Assembly: GCA_029219285.1 (NCBI GenBank)
Contig: JAQXTC010000048.1
Span: 1 to 43,814, forward strand
Length of the DNA stretch: 43,814 nt
Direction of reading: 5' to 3'
DNA from: Clostridiaceae bacterium
Lineage (GTDB): Bacteria; Bacillota; Clostridia; Clostridiales; Clostridiaceae
Of the stretch, positions 34,068 to 43,644 are shown in pieces (the stretch's first letter is position 1; every line of letters begins with the position of its first letter). The position numbers and the translations under genes were made by a program. The notes beneath the pieces were generated by a model, which saw only the letters and a list, made by a program, of their open reading frames with translations, was not told the origin of the DNA and did no database searches.

Positions 34068-34871
34068 ATGGGAGAAAAATTAAAAACAGCCTTAACAATT
34101 GCAGGATCAGACACTTGTGGAGGTGCAGGTATACAAGCTGATATTAAATCAATGTCAGCCAATGGTGTATATGCAATGAGTGTAATATCAGCGGTAACAG
34201 TTCAAAATACACAAGGTGTATTTGGTGTACAAGACATAGAACCCAATATAATTAAAGATCAAATAAAAGTAATATTTGATGATATAAAAGTTGATGCAAT
34301 AAAAATAGGAATGGTATCAAAAATTGAGTCTATTAAAGCCATATCAAGTGCATTAAAACAAGTAGAAGATTTACCACCGGTAGTTTTAGATCCAGTAATG
34401 GTTTCCAAGAGTGGTTTTAAGTTATTATCAGATGATGCAAAGAATACTTTAGTAAAAGAATTATTTACTTTAGCAACATTGATAACACCAAATCTTCCTG
34501 AGGCAGAAGAAATATTAGGTATTGAAATTAAAACTTTAGAGGAGATGAAATCTGCAGCAATAGAGTTAACTAAACTTGGAGCAAAATGTGTTTTAGTTAA
34601 AGGTGGACATCTTGAAGATGATGCTACAGACCTTTTATTTGATGGTAAAGAATTTGTATATTTTAAACAAGAGAGAATACATACAAAAAATACACATGGA
34701 ACAGGCTGTACTCTTTCATCAGCAATAGCAGCAAATCTTGCTAAAGGAATGAACATTAAAGATGCTGTAAGAGAAGGAAAAAGATATATTACAGTAGCAA
34801 TTGAACATAGTCTTGAACTTGGAAAAGGCGTTGGACCTACAAATCATTTTTATGAATTATATAATAAATAA
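34068..34871 (+). CDS. thiD: Hydroxymethylpyrimidine/phosphomethylpyrimidine kinase
   Basis: A 267-aa ribokinase-fold enzyme that phosphorylates HMP and HMP-phosphate for thiamine synthesis. AGSDTCGGAGIQADIKSM, GVYAMSVISAVTVQNT, VVLDPVMVSKSG, ITPNLPEAEEILG, CVLVKGGH and the anion hole HGTGCTLSSAIAANLAKG are diagnostic. GGGGG in the end of thiW serves as ribosome binding site. Together with thiW it forms a salvage unit under TPP control; synthesis genes such as thiC, thiE or thiM are not in the window. Confidence 0.95.
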   Translation: MGEKLKTALTIAGSDTCGGAGIQADIKSMSANGVYAMSVISAVTVQNTQGVFGVQDIEPNIIKDQIKVIFDDIKVDAIKIGMVSKIESIKAISSALKQVEDLPPVVLDPVMVSKSGFKLLSDDAKNTLVKELFTLATLITPNLPEAEEILGIEIKTLEEMKSAAIELTKLGAKCVLVKGGHLEDDATDLLFDGKEFVYFKQERIHTKNTHGTGCTLSSAIAANLAKGMNIKDAVREGKRYITVAIEHSLELGKGVGPTNHFYELYNK

Positions 34872-34893
34872 AGATGCGTTAATAAAAAAAAGA

Positions 34894-34927
34894 TGACAGG
34901 CACCTATAAGGTGCCTGTCACCTTTTT
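34894..34927 (+). terminator. Terminator after thiD
   Basis: Perfect 11-bp stem TGACAGGCACC / GGTGCCTGTCA, 5-base loop, then CCTTTTT. Confidence 0.9.
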
Positions 34928-34936
34928 ATGCACATA

Positions 34937-34964
34937 TATATGTATTTTATGCAAAATACATATA
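34937..34964. repeat. Perfect 12-bp inverted repeat in the thiD-recQ gap
   Basis: TATATGTATTTT (34937-34948) and AAAATACATATA (34953-34964) around ATGC. No T-tail. The rest of the 415-bp gap (34872-35286) is very AT-rich and shows only the thiD terminator and a candidate recQ promoter; I see no gene in it. Confidence 0.5.
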
Positions 34965-35130
34965 AATTATGAATAAATATTAAGTTAAATGCATAAACAC
35001 GCTATAAAAATGAATAAGACGAACAAAATTAAGAAAACTTGCGAAAAAGTTTATAAAAACATATAGATAATTTGTTTTAAGCAGTATTATTTACGCAGTT
35101 TGCTAATAATAATAGATATTAAAATAAGAA

Positions 35131-35160
35131 TTACATTGTGTTTATATGTTAAAATATAAA
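35131..35160 (+). promoter_or_regulatory. Candidate promoter of recQ
   Basis: -35 TTACAT (35131-35136), 18-bp spacer, -10 TATAAA (35155-35160), about 126 bp before the start codon. Several other AT-rich options exist. Confidence 0.35.
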
Positions 35161-35286
35161 ATAGATTAAAGTTCTATTTTAGGTTAGAATAGATATGCAA
35201 AAAATAAATAATTAATTCTAAGAATTAGTGATTAAATTAAGCAAAAGTGATAATAGTTAATAAAGATGAATAGAGGTGAGAGAGAA

Positions 35287-37068
35287 ATGAACGATAAAGA
35301 AAAAGTATTTTATGCATTAAAAAAGTTTTATGGTTATGACAAATTTAGACCAGGTCAGCTTCAAATAATTCTAAGTATTCTTTCTGGAAAAGATGTTTTT
35401 AGCATTATGCCTACTGGAGCTGGTAAGTCTATATGTTATCAAATACCTGCATTAATTATGAATGGAATCACAATAGTAGTTTCTCCTCTTATATCGTTAA
35501 TGAAGGATCAAGTTGATAATCTTTTAGATACTGGTATAAAGGCTGCATATATAAATAGTACACAAGATAATAATGAGATTATTAGGGTAATAAAAGATGC
35601 TGCTTTGGGGGAATATAAGATTATATATATATCACCAGAGAGACTTGAATCTAGGTCTTTTGTTCAAATGATAAAGACATTGAAAATATCTCAAGTAGCT
35701 GTTGATGAAGCTCATTGTGTTTCAGAATGGGGACACGATTTTAGAATGAGTTATAGATATATAAGTCCTTTTATTGAAAGTCTTGAAAAAAGACCAGTTG
35801 TATCAGCTTTTACAGGTACTGCCACAGATGAAGTTAAAGAAGATACAATTAATTTATTAGGATTAAAGCAACCATATAAATTTATTGGAGACATAAACAG
35901 AGAAAATTTAGCTATAAATGTTTACAAGGAAGAAGATAAACTTGAAGGAATTAAATCTATAATACAAAATCATGAAGACGAATCAGGAATAATTTATTGT
36001 TTAGCTAGAAAAGAAGTTGATCATCTTTATGAGTATTTAAGAGAACTAGGTTATAGCGTTACTAAGTATCATGGTGGTCTTAGTGATGAAGAAAAAAATA
36101 AGAATCAAGAAGAATTCTTATTTGATAGAGTTAATACTATGATTGCTACAAATGCTTTTGGAATGGGCATTGATAAATCTAATGTAAGATATGTTATTCA
36201 TTGTACTATTCCCAAAAATTTAGAGAATTATTATCAAGAGATTGGTAGAGGAGGACGAGATGGAGCACCTTGCGATTGTTACCTTTTCTATAATAGAGAT
36301 GATATAAGAAGAGTAGAGTTTATAATTAATAATAGTACAACTATGGCCAGGAGAGAAATATCTTTGAAAAAGTTACAGTCTATGATTGAGTTTTGTGAAG
36401 AAACAAGATGTTATAGAACTAATCTTTTGCGTTATTTTGATAAGAACTGGACTAGAGAATATTGTGTTAATTGTAGTAATTGTTTAAAAAATGAGAAACT
36501 TAGAGATTATATGAGAGAAGCACAAATGATTTTATCTACAGTATATAGAACTAAGGAATCATATGGAATATCAGTTCTTATGGATATATTAAAAGGTGTT
36601 AAAGGTCCTAAAATAATAAAAAACAATCTTGATAATTTAACTACTTTTGGAATAATGAAAGAATATAGTTCAACTTTTATACGAAGTTTAATAAAAGAAA
36701 TGATAAGGCAGGATTTTGTGGCACTTAAAGAAGGAACATATTCAATGCTAAGATTAACGCAAAAATCAATAGAAATACTTCGCGGAAAAAGGAAGGTTCT
36801 CTTGCTAATTAAAGAGGAAGAAACACCGCTTAATCCTGAATTATTTAAGCATCTTAAGGATTGGAGGAAATCTAAATCTATTGATGAAGGAATTAAACCG
36901 TATATAATTTTTTCTGATGCAACACTTATAGAAATAGTTAATAAATTACCCAAAAGTAAAGAAGAACTATTTAAGATTAGAGGTGTAGGAGAAAAGAAGA
37001 TTATAAAGTATGGAGATGAAATTTTGAAACTTATTAATCTTAAGAATAATGTTAATAAGGGAATAAAT
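35287..37068 (+). CDS. recQ: ATP-dependent DNA helicase RecQ
   Basis: A 593-residue 3'-5' DNA helicase of recombination and repair. Motif I is TGAGKSICYQIPA, the DEAH box is DEAHCVSEWGHDFR, motif V is ATNAFGMGIDKSNVRYVIH and motif VI is QEIGRGGRDG. A four-cysteine zinc site follows (CRTNLLRYF, CVNCSNC), then a winged-helix RQC region and a C-terminal HRDC domain ending in LPKSKEELFKIRGVGEKKI. The ATG at 35287 is chosen because GAGGTGAG lies eight bases upstream; the earlier ATG at 35266 precedes that site. The stop TAA occupies the three bases after the last codon (to 37071). Single gene. Confidence 0.95.
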
Positions 37069-37144
37069 TAATGAATAAGAATAAAAATATATGTAGTGTT
37101 AATTTCTTTTTTTGATATGTGTAACAATAATATAAGATGGTTAA

Positions 37145-37192
37145 GTTAAATTTAGGTTAAACAAGTGTTAAAGTTAAAGAAAAAAATATACT
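37145..37192 (+). promoter_or_regulatory. Pho-box-like direct repeats and -10
   Basis: GTTAAA occurs at 37145, 37156 and 37167, with exact 11-bp spacing, and once more directly after at 37173. This is the layout of PhoP sites (TTAACA-type repeats every 11 bp). A -10-like TATACT at 37187-37192 follows with no good -35, as in PhoP-activated promoters. Confidence 0.55.
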
Positions 37193-37307
37193 ATTTTTAA
37201 ATTATATATTAAAATAGAAAAGAGACAGGTTAATGATTAGTTAAGAATGTTAAAACTAAAAAAATAATTGATGAAAATCTGATGTAGAATTAAAGGAGAG
37301 ATAAGAC

Positions 37308-38909
37308 GTGAATGTACTTAACGTTATTATTGAGTTAATCGGAGGCTTGGGGCTATTACTATTTGGTATGAAATTAATGGGTGATGGTTTAGAGAATGCT
37401 GCTGGTGAAAAACTTAAAGTTATATTAGAAAAAGTAACTAGCAATAAATTCATGGGAGTATTAGTTGGGGCTTTTGTAACTGCTGTAATTCAAAGTTCAG
37501 GTGCAACTACTGTAATGGTAGTTAGTTTTGTTAATTCTGGCCTTATGACATTGATGCAGGCAACTGGTGTCATTATGGGAGCAAATATAGGAACTACTAT
37601 TACTGCACAAATGGTTTCTTTCAAATTAGATGGAATTGCCCCTTTATTTATAGGTATGGGAGCAGTTTTATTATTAACTGCAAAAAAGAAAAGACTTAAA
37701 GATATTGCATACATAGTATTAGGTTTTGGTTTATTATTCTTAGGTATGGGGACCATGTCAAGTGCTATGAAACCTTTAGCACAATCAGAAGAATTTAAAA
37801 CTGTTATACAAGTTATAGGTGGAAATAAATTCTTGGGTATTATGGTTGGTCTTGCAATGACTGCTATATCACAAAGTTCATCAGTAACAACCGGTGTTTT
37901 AGTAGCATTAGCATCAACAGGAAGCATCGATATGAATGTAGCATTACCAATAATATTTGGAGGAAATATAGGAAGTTGTGTAACAGCATTTTTAGCATCA
38001 ATAAGTTCTAATAAAACAGCTAAAAAGGCTGCAATAATACATATATTATTTAATGTTATCGGGGTAGTAATATTCTTACCATTTATGGACTTATTAAGTA
38101 AGTTGGTTCAATATATTAGTCCAGACAATGTTGCAAGACAAGTAGCTAATTCGCATACAATATTTAATCTTATAGTTACTGCAATATTATTACCACTTTC
38201 TAAGTATTTGGTTGTACTAGCAAATAAGATATTACCAGGTGAAGATGAAATAGAAAGTACAGGTGCTTTATATTTAGACAAAAAATTATTAGATACACCA
38301 ATAGTAGCTACTGGACAAGTATTTAAGGAAACTACAAGAATGGGTGAATTAGCTAAGAAAAATGTAAGTTTAGCAATGAAAGCATTGTTAGATGATGATG
38401 AAAAAGCTATTGAAGAAGCATACTATAATGAAAGTATTATAAATACTTTAGAGAGAGAAATAACAAATTACTTAGTTTTATTATCATCACATGAATTACC
38501 AGATGAAGATAGTAAAATATTGAGTGTAACTTTCCATATAATAAATGATATAGAGAGAATAGGAGATCATGCTAAAAACATTATTGAATTAGCTGTAGAA
38601 AAGCAAAAAAATAATGTTAAAATTGAGGGGCAAGCTAAAGAAGAAGTTATAAATATGTATAATAAAACTATTGAAGGTGTTGAGTTGGCTTTAGATTGCT
38701 ACAATAAAAAGGATGCTGTTAGAGCGAAATCAATAAGAGAAATAGAAGCTAGTATAGATAGATATGAAAAAGAGCTTAGAGATAATAATATCTCAAGATT
38801 AAATAAAAGAGTATGTTCTGCCAATGTTAGTGCCATTTTCTTGGATTTAATAAGTAATTTAGAAAGAATTGGTGACCATTCAACTAATATTGCTGAGAGA
38901 GTAATTTAA
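37308..38909 (+). CDS. Na+/phosphate cotransporter with PhoU-like domain (GTG start)
   Basis: A 533-aa protein. The membrane part (residues about 1-305) has two inverted Na_Pi_cotrans repeats with the signature motifs QSSGATT and QSSSVTT, and the glycine-rich LIGGLGLLLFGMKLMGDGLE at the start. The C-terminal part (about 340-533) is a helical PhoU-like domain with the repeated RIGDHAKNI and RIGDHSTNIAE motifs. It should import phosphate with sodium. The start is GTG at 37308, nine bases after AGGAG (37294-37298). Direct repeats upstream resemble a Pho box, consistent with phosphate-starvation control. Confidence 0.93.
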   Translation: MNVLNVIIELIGGLGLLLFGMKLMGDGLENAAGEKLKVILEKVTSNKFMGVLVGAFVTAVIQSSGATTVMVVSFVNSGLMTLMQATGVIMGANIGTTITAQMVSFKLDGIAPLFIGMGAVLLLTAKKKRLKDIAYIVLGFGLLFLGMGTMSSAMKPLAQSEEFKTVIQVIGGNKFLGIMVGLAMTAISQSSSVTTGVLVALASTGSIDMNVALPIIFGGNIGSCVTAFLASISSNKTAKKAAIIHILFNVIGVVIFLPFMDLLSKLVQYISPDNVARQVANSHTIFNLIVTAILLPLSKYLVVLANKILPGEDEIESTGALYLDKKLLDTPIVATGQVFKETTRMGELAKKNVSLAMKALLDDDEKAIEEAYYNESIINTLEREITNYLVLLSSHELPDEDSKILSVTFHIINDIERIGDHAKNIIELAVEKQKNNVKIEGQAKEEVINMYNKTIEGVELALDCYNKKDAVRAKSIREIEASIDRYEKELRDNNISRLNKRVCSANVSAIFLDLISNLERIGDHSTNIAERVI

Positions 38910-38950
38910 AAGTTTTATTTGTCTATAAAACAAATAAAAATAAGATTAAT

Positions 38951-38989
38951 AAAAATGATTTTTGCAATTTGCAAAAATCATTTTTTTTT
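38951..38989 (+). terminator. Terminator after the Na/Pi cotransporter
   Basis: Very long stem AAAAATGATTTTTGCA / TGCAAAAATCATTTTT (16 bp, 3-base loop) running into a T-tract. Confidence 0.9.
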
Positions 38990-39048
38990 ATAAAAAATAA
39001 TATTTCATAATTTTCATTATATGTTAATAAAACAAAATTGAATTTTAT

Positions 39049-39079
39049 GTCATAGAGTTATGCTTTCGATGAATATATT
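39049..39079 (+). promoter_or_regulatory. Candidate sigma-E-like sporulation promoter of prkA
   Basis: GTCATA (39049-39054), 16 bp, then GAATATATT (39071-39079). This partly resembles sigma-E elements (GTCATATT and CATACAATT types). The match is imperfect; it is proposed because prkA, yhbH and spoVR are mother-cell genes in Bacillus. The remaining gap sequence is AT-rich without other features. Confidence 0.35.
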
Positions 39080-39103
39080 TTAGTAAAAGGAGGGAGTGTG
39101 TAT

Positions 39104-41026
39104 ATGGACTTTAAAGAATTTATAGAAAATGATAGAGAAAATAGAAATAAGGAAAAATTTGCAGGGACATTCCTTGATTACTTAGAAATCATTAAAAAAA
39201 ATCCTGACATAGCTAAGCTCTCACATAAAAGATTATATGATATTATTATGAGTCAAGGCGTTGAGGTATTAAAAGGAGAAGAGAATCCTAGAATTAAAAG
39301 AATATATGGAAATGAACCTGTTAGAAGATATGGATTTTTTAAGAATGATTTCTTTGGAATTGATAAAGTAATAATGAAATTAGTTAATTACTTTAATTCT
39401 GCAGCAATGAAAGGTGAAGAATCTAGACAGGTATTATACTTGGTAGGGCCAGTAGGTGCTGGTAAATCTTCATTAGTTGAAAGCTTGAAAAAAGCATTAG
39501 AAAGCTGTCCACCTATTTATTCTTTGGAAGGATGTCCGATGCATGAAGAACCATTACATCTTATTCCAAAACATTTGAGACCTCAATTTGAGAAATTACT
39601 TGGTGTTCAAATTGAAGGAGACCTATGCCCAGTATGTAGATATAAACTTAAGCATGAGTTAAACGGAAAATATGAAGATTTTGGAGTTGTAAGTAATACT
39701 TTTTCAATTAGGTCTAGAAAGGGTGTTGGAGTAGTACCACCAGTTGATCCTAATAATCAAGATACATCAATACTTACCGGATCTGTTGATATTTCTAAGA
39801 TGGATTTGTATTCAGAAGATGATCCTAGAATTTTTTCATTAAATGGTGCATTTAATGTTGGTAATAGAGGACTTGTTGAATTTATTGAAGTATTTAAAAA
39901 TGATGTTGAATATTTACACACTATTATAACAGCTACACAAGAAAAATCTGTTCCTTCTCCGGGTAAAGGTGCAATGATTTACTTTGATGGTGTCATTGTA
40001 GCTCATTCTAATGAAGCTGAGTGGAATAAGTTTAAATCAGATCACACTAATGAAGCTATCCTTGATAGAATAGTAAAAATTGAAGTGCCATATTGTTTGG
40101 AACTGGATGAAGAAAAAAAGATTTATGAAAAGATACTTAAAAAGAGTAATTTTACTGCTCATATAGCACCACATACTATTGAAGTAGCAGCTATGTTTGC
40201 GATACTTACAAGACTTAGTGCATCTGCTAAAGCAGATCCTATGACTAAGCTTAAGATTTATAACGGAGAAGAAATCGTAGAAAAAGGAACTACAAAGAGA
40301 ATTGATATTATGGAACTTAGAGAAGAAGCAGGACCTTATGAAGGTATGAAGGGTATTTCAACACGTTTTATTGTTAAAGCAATAGATAATGCTTTATCAA
40401 ATTCAGAGTATGACTGTATTAATCCACTAAGCATAATGGAAAGCATCATTAAGTCAATAAAAGAACTGGATATAGGTGCTGAGGAAAAGAAAAAGTATCT
40501 AGGATATGTACAAGATACTATTAGAAAAGAATATAATAAGATTCTTGAGAAAGAAATAACTAAGGCTTTTATACACTCATTTAAGGAGCAAGCAGAAAGT
40601 CTTTTCAATAATTATATAGATAATGCTGAAGCATATGTAAATAAGAATAAGATAAAAGATGAATCAACAGGTGAAGAATTAAATCCAGATGAAGAATTCA
40701 TGAGGAATATTGAAGAACAAATAGGTGTTTCTGAAAGTTCATCAAAAGGATTTAGAGCAGATGTTGCTTCATATATGTTTTACCTTGTAAGAAATGGCGG
40801 AAAGATAGATTATACCTCCTATGAACCTTTGAAGGAAGCTATAGAAAAGAAACTAATGGCCTCAGTAAAAGACCTTTCAAGAATTATCACAAAATCAAGA
40901 GTTCGTGATAAGGAACAAGCAGAAAAATATGATGCTATGGTAGAGGAAATGAAGAGTCAAGGTTATTGCATGCATTGCTGTGATGTAATTCTTAAGTATG
41001 CTGCCAATAATTTGTGGAAGGATTGA
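39104..41026 (+). CDS. prkA: PrkA family serine protein kinase
   Basis: A 640-aa protein with an N-terminal AAA-type nucleotide-binding region, Walker [10 protein letters not shown] at residues 115-123, and a C-terminal PrkA domain. [23 protein letters not shown] and the [20 protein letters not shown] block are typical of the family. In Bacillus subtilis PrkA is a spore-related protein described as a kinase and also as a Lon-like protease; which applies here cannot be read from the sequence. The ATG at 39104 is preferred to the GTG at 39098 because AAGGAGG (39088-39094) then has a normal spacer. First gene of prkA-yhbH-spoVR. Confidence 0.93.
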   Translation: MDFKEFIENDRENRNKEKFAGTFLDYLEIIKKNPDIAKLSHKRLYDIIMSQGVEVLKGEENPRIKRIYGNEPVRRYGFFKNDFFGIDKVIMKLVNYFNSAAMKGEESRQVLYLVGPVGAGKSSLVESLKKALESCPPIYSLEGCPMHEEPLHLIPKHLRPQFEKLLGVQIEGDLCPVCRYKLKHELNGKYEDFGVVSNTFSIRSRKGVGVVPPVDPNNQDTSILTGSVDISKMDLYSEDDPRIFSLNGAFNVGNRGLVEFIEVFKNDVEYLHTIITATQEKSVPSPGKGAMIYFDGVIVAHSNEAEWNKFKSDHTNEAILDRIVKIEVPYCLELDEEKKIYEKILKKSNFTAHIAPHTIEVAAMFAILTRLSASAKADPMTKLKIYNGEEIVEKGTTKRIDIMELREEAGPYEGMKGISTRFIVKAIDNALSNSEYDCINPLSIMESIIKSIKELDIGAEEKKKYLGYVQDTIRKEYNKILEKEITKAFIHSFKEQAESLFNNYIDNAEAYVNKNKIKDESTGEELNPDEEFMRNIEEQIGVSESSSKGFRADVASYMFYLVRNGGKIDYTSYEPLKEAIEKKLMASVKDLSRIITKSRVRDKEQAEKYDAMVEEMKSQGYCMHCCDVILKYAANNLWKD

Positions 41027-41033
41027 AGTAATA

Positions 41034-42206
41034 ATGGCGATCTTTAGGGACAATGCTGAAAATCCTGTAGATCACGATAGATCCATAGAGGATAGAAGAA
41101 GACATAGGCAATTAGTAGAAAAATCAATAAAAGAAAATTTAGGAGACATTTTATCTGAGGAAAGCATCATTGGGGAAGGGAAAAATAAAAAATTTAAAAT
41201 TCCAATTAGAGGAATTAAAGAATATCAATTTGTTTATGGAAGAAATAGTAAGGGTGTTGCAAGTGGTACTGGTGAAGAAAAAAGGGGAGACAAACTAGGT
41301 TCATCTAGGCCTAATAGTGGTCAAGGGAATCAAGGTGCAGGAAATAATGAAGGTGAAGATATTTATGAAACTGAAATAACTTTGGAAGAATTACTTGATT
41401 ATATAACTGAAGATTTAGATCTTCCTAATCTAGATAGAAAAAAATATTCTGAAATAATTACTGATAGTGCAGGAAAGAAAAAAGGTTATCAGAAGTATGG
41501 TATAAATCCAAGGCTTGCTAAAAAGAAAACTGTCATGACAAAGATTGCAAGAAAGCAAGGAAAAAAGAGGGCATTAAAAGAAGAAAATCTTGATGATAAC
41601 ATTGGTAGATTTCCTTTTAAAGAAGAAGATTTAAGATATTATAGAGTTAAAAAGAAACCTAAGAGAGAAAGTAATGCTGTTATGATTTTTATAATGGATG
41701 TATCAGGTTCTATGGATAGCTCTAAAAAATTCTTAGCAAGATCGTTTTTCTTTGTTTTATCTAAATTTTTAAGAAGAAAATATAACAATATAGCCTTTGA
41801 ATTTATATCACATACTACAGTAGCAAAATTAGTTGATGAATATGAATTTTTCCACAAGGCAGAATCAGGAGGAACATATATTTCAAGTGGATTAAATTTA
41901 GCTCTAGATTTAATTCATGAAAAGTATTCACCAGATATGTGGAACATCTATCCTGTGTATGCATCAGATGGAGATAACTGGACTGAAGATAATGAAAAAG
42001 CAATAAAAGCTGTAAATGATTTATGTGAAGTTAGTAATATGTTTGGATATGCAGAACTTTTACCTTCAACTTACTCAACAACAATGTTTTATAGGTTTCA
42101 AAAAAACATTAATGATAAAAAATTCATTCCTGTAATAGTTAAAGAAAAGAAAGATTTATGGGATGCACTAAAATTTATGCTTAGTAAAGAGTTGAAGGAG
42201 GAATAG
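41034..42206 (+). CDS. yhbH: YhbH-like protein (DUF444), sporulation-associated
   Basis: A 390-aa protein of the DUF444 family. [20 protein letters not shown] starts the conserved N-terminal region. A Gly/Asn/Gln-rich linker lies at about 75-105. The second half is a von Willebrand A-like domain with the MIDAS-type motif DVSGSMDSS and [13 protein letters not shown]. In many bacteria this gene stands between prkA and spoVR and the three are thought to act together in sporulation or stress. The start at 41034 lies 7 bp after prkA, with GGAAGGATTGAAG upstream; an ATG at 40998 within prkA would add residues foreign to the family. Confidence 0.92.
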   Translation: MAIFRDNAENPVDHDRSIEDRRRHRQLVEKSIKENLGDILSEESIIGEGKNKKFKIPIRGIKEYQFVYGRNSKGVASGTGEEKRGDKLGSSRPNSGQGNQGAGNNEGEDIYETEITLEELLDYITEDLDLPNLDRKKYSEIITDSAGKKKGYQKYGINPRLAKKKTVMTKIARKQGKKRALKEENLDDNIGRFPFKEEDLRYYRVKKKPKRESNAVMIFIMDVSGSMDSSKKFLARSFFFVLSKFLRRKYNNIAFEFISHTTVAKLVDEYEFFHKAESGGTYISSGLNLALDLIHEKYSPDMWNIYPVYASDGDNWTEDNEKAIKAVNDLCEVSNMFGYAELLPSTYSTTMFYRFQKNINDKKFIPVIVKEKKDLWDALKFMLSKELKEE

Positions 42207-42210
42207 GACT

Positions 42211-42513
42211 TTGGATTATAATCTTAAAGATTTAGAAAAATGGAATGAAAAGATAGAAACAAAGTCTGTTGAAGAAGGATTAGATTTTTATCCTCAGGAA
42301 TTTGAGATTGTAGGATTTGATGAAATGCTTGGATATGAGGCATACGTAGGTATGCCTTCAAGATATCCTCATTGGAGTTTTGGAAAGTCATACGAGAAAA
42401 ATAAAACTCTATATTCCTTTAACTTAACAGGATTACCTTATGAGATGGTTATTAATTCTGATCCTTGTTTGGCGTACTTAATGAGAGAAAATAGTATTCT
42501 TTTACAGATATAA
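42211..42513 (+). CDS. SpoVR, N-terminal fragment (TTG start)
   Basis: 100 residues beginning with TTG at 42211, nine bases after AAGGAGG (42195-42201) at the end of yhbH. EGLDFYPQEFEIVGFDEMLGYEAYVGMPSRYPHWSFGKSYE and the LTGLPYEMVINSDPCLAYLMREN block are SpoVR N-terminal sequence (each quoted as it spans several motifs). On its own the fragment lacks the larger part of the protein. Bacillus SpoVR is needed for normal spore cortex formation. Confidence 0.75.
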   Translation: MDYNLKDLEKWNEKIETKSVEEGLDFYPQEFEIVGFDEMLGYEAYVGMPSRYPHWSFGKSYEKNKTLYSFNLTGLPYEMVINSDPCLAYLMRENSILLQI

Positions 42514-42516
42514 ACT

Positions 42517-43596
42517 ATGGCCCATGTTTATGGACATAATGATTTTTTTAAAAATAATAGATTATTTAAAGAGGGCACAAATGCAAAGTTTACTTTACAA
42601 ATGTTTAAACTTGATGGTGATAGAATACGAGAGTATATAAATACTCCAGGTATAGGCTATGACAATGTTGAAAGAATTCTAGATGCAGCTCATGCAATAA
42701 AGTTTAATATACCTAGAATAGCGGGGCAGAAGGCTAGAAGTGACGAAGAAATTAAAAAATCAATACTAGAAGAATATCATAGAAAAATTGAAAATAGGAG
42801 TGTATTAGATGCAGATCAAAAAATAGAACTTCCTAATTTGGATAAAGTTCCATTAGAACCATGTGATGATGTTATTCAATTTATAATAGACCATGGTGTA
42901 CTAAAGGAATGGGAAAAAGATATTTTAAAGATTGTTAGAAGAGAAACAGAATATTTTATTCCTCAAATAGAGACTAAGACTATGAATGAAGGTTGGGCTA
43001 GTTTTTGGCATTATACTACTCTCAAAGAATTACACTTACCTCAAGGGCTTCATTTTGAATTTTTAAAGAGGCATAATGATGTAGTAGCACCAATGATTGG
43101 AGGATTAAATCCATATTATATTGGATTTAAAATTTTTCAAGATATTGAGAAGAGATATGGAAGAGAAAAGTTATTCGAAGTTCGTGCATTAGAGAGAGAT
43201 GCATCATTTATACGTAAATATTTAACTAAGGATTTATGCGAAGAATTGAATTTGTTTCAATATGATAAGAGAAGTTTTGATTATGTTATTGAAGAAGTTT
43301 CTGATGAATTTGGATGGAAGGAAATCAGGGATAATTTATCTTTTACCAGTGGTATTGGAAGTATTCCTTATATAAGAGTAATAGACTTGAATAGCAAAAA
43401 TAATGTTCTAACATTAGAGCATGTATTTGATGGACGAGAATTAGAGATTGTCTATGCTAAAGAAACATTAAAATATTTACAACGATTATGGCAATATCCA
43501 GTAAGATTAATTACAAAAACTAAGGAAGGAAAAGAGTTTTATATTGATTGTGATGATCAAGGAAAGGTTCTTGTTAAGGAAAGTAGCAAAAGATAA
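42517..43596 (+). CDS. SpoVR, C-terminal fragment
   Basis: 359 codons from an ATG that follows the stop after one codon (TAA ACT ATG). There is no Shine-Dalgarno in front of it, so expression would need reinitiation or read-through. AHVYGHNDFFKNN, TMNEGWASFWHYTTL and FLKRHNDVVAPMIGGLNPYY are the conserved SpoVR motifs, with His and Glu residues that could bind metal. The rest is intact to the normal C-terminus with no further stops or frameshifts, which suggests that the break is recent. Confidence 0.75.
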   Translation: MAHVYGHNDFFKNNRLFKEGTNAKFTLQMFKLDGDRIREYINTPGIGYDNVERILDAAHAIKFNIPRIAGQKARSDEEIKKSILEEYHRKIENRSVLDADQKIELPNLDKVPLEPCDDVIQFIIDHGVLKEWEKDILKIVRRETEYFIPQIETKTMNEGWASFWHYTTLKELHLPQGLHFEFLKRHNDVVAPMIGGLNPYYIGFKIFQDIEKRYGREKLFEVRALERDASFIRKYLTKDLCEELNLFQYDKRSFDYVIEEVSDEFGWKEIRDNLSFTSGIGSIPYIRVIDLNSKNNVLTLEHVFDGRELEIVYAKETLKYLQRLWQYPVRLITKTKEGKEFYIDCDDQGKVLVKESSKR

Positions 43597-43634
43597 GTAT
43601 TACGAATACTTTATTAAATATAAAGTAATACTTA
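43594..43634 (+). repeat. Overlapping inverted repeats before the rubrerythrin gene
   Basis: TAAGTATTAC (43594-43603) pairs perfectly with GTAATACTTA (43625-43634). A second hairpin, TACTTTAT (43607-43614) with ATAAAGTA (43620-43627), shares part of the right arm, so the two are mutually exclusive. The outer arm begins at the spoVR stop codon and ends at the first A of the AGGAGA ribosome binding site (43634-43639). Confidence 0.5.
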
Positions 43635-43644
43635 GGAGAATATA

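Larger units (their letters stand above)
42211..43596 (+). pseudogene. spoVR: spoVR split by an in-frame TAA stop
   Basis: Both halves are in one frame and together give a full-length SpoVR of about 461 positions. The break is a single TAA (42511-42513) in the middle of a conserved block reading LLQI-stop-TMAHVYGHNDFFKN. No frameshift or deletion is seen. A change of one base from TTA (Leu) would explain it. Nonsense mutation or sequencing error are the main explanations. Confidence 0.8.

Noticed and set aside
42511-42513. Recoding (selenocysteine or programmed read-through) at the spoVR stop
   Set aside because: The codon is TAA, not TGA or TAG, and no stimulatory structure is evident after it.
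43607-43627. PerR or Fur box before the rubrerythrin gene
   Set aside because: The palindrome TACTTTAT-5-ATAAAGTA does not align with the PerR or Fur consensus.
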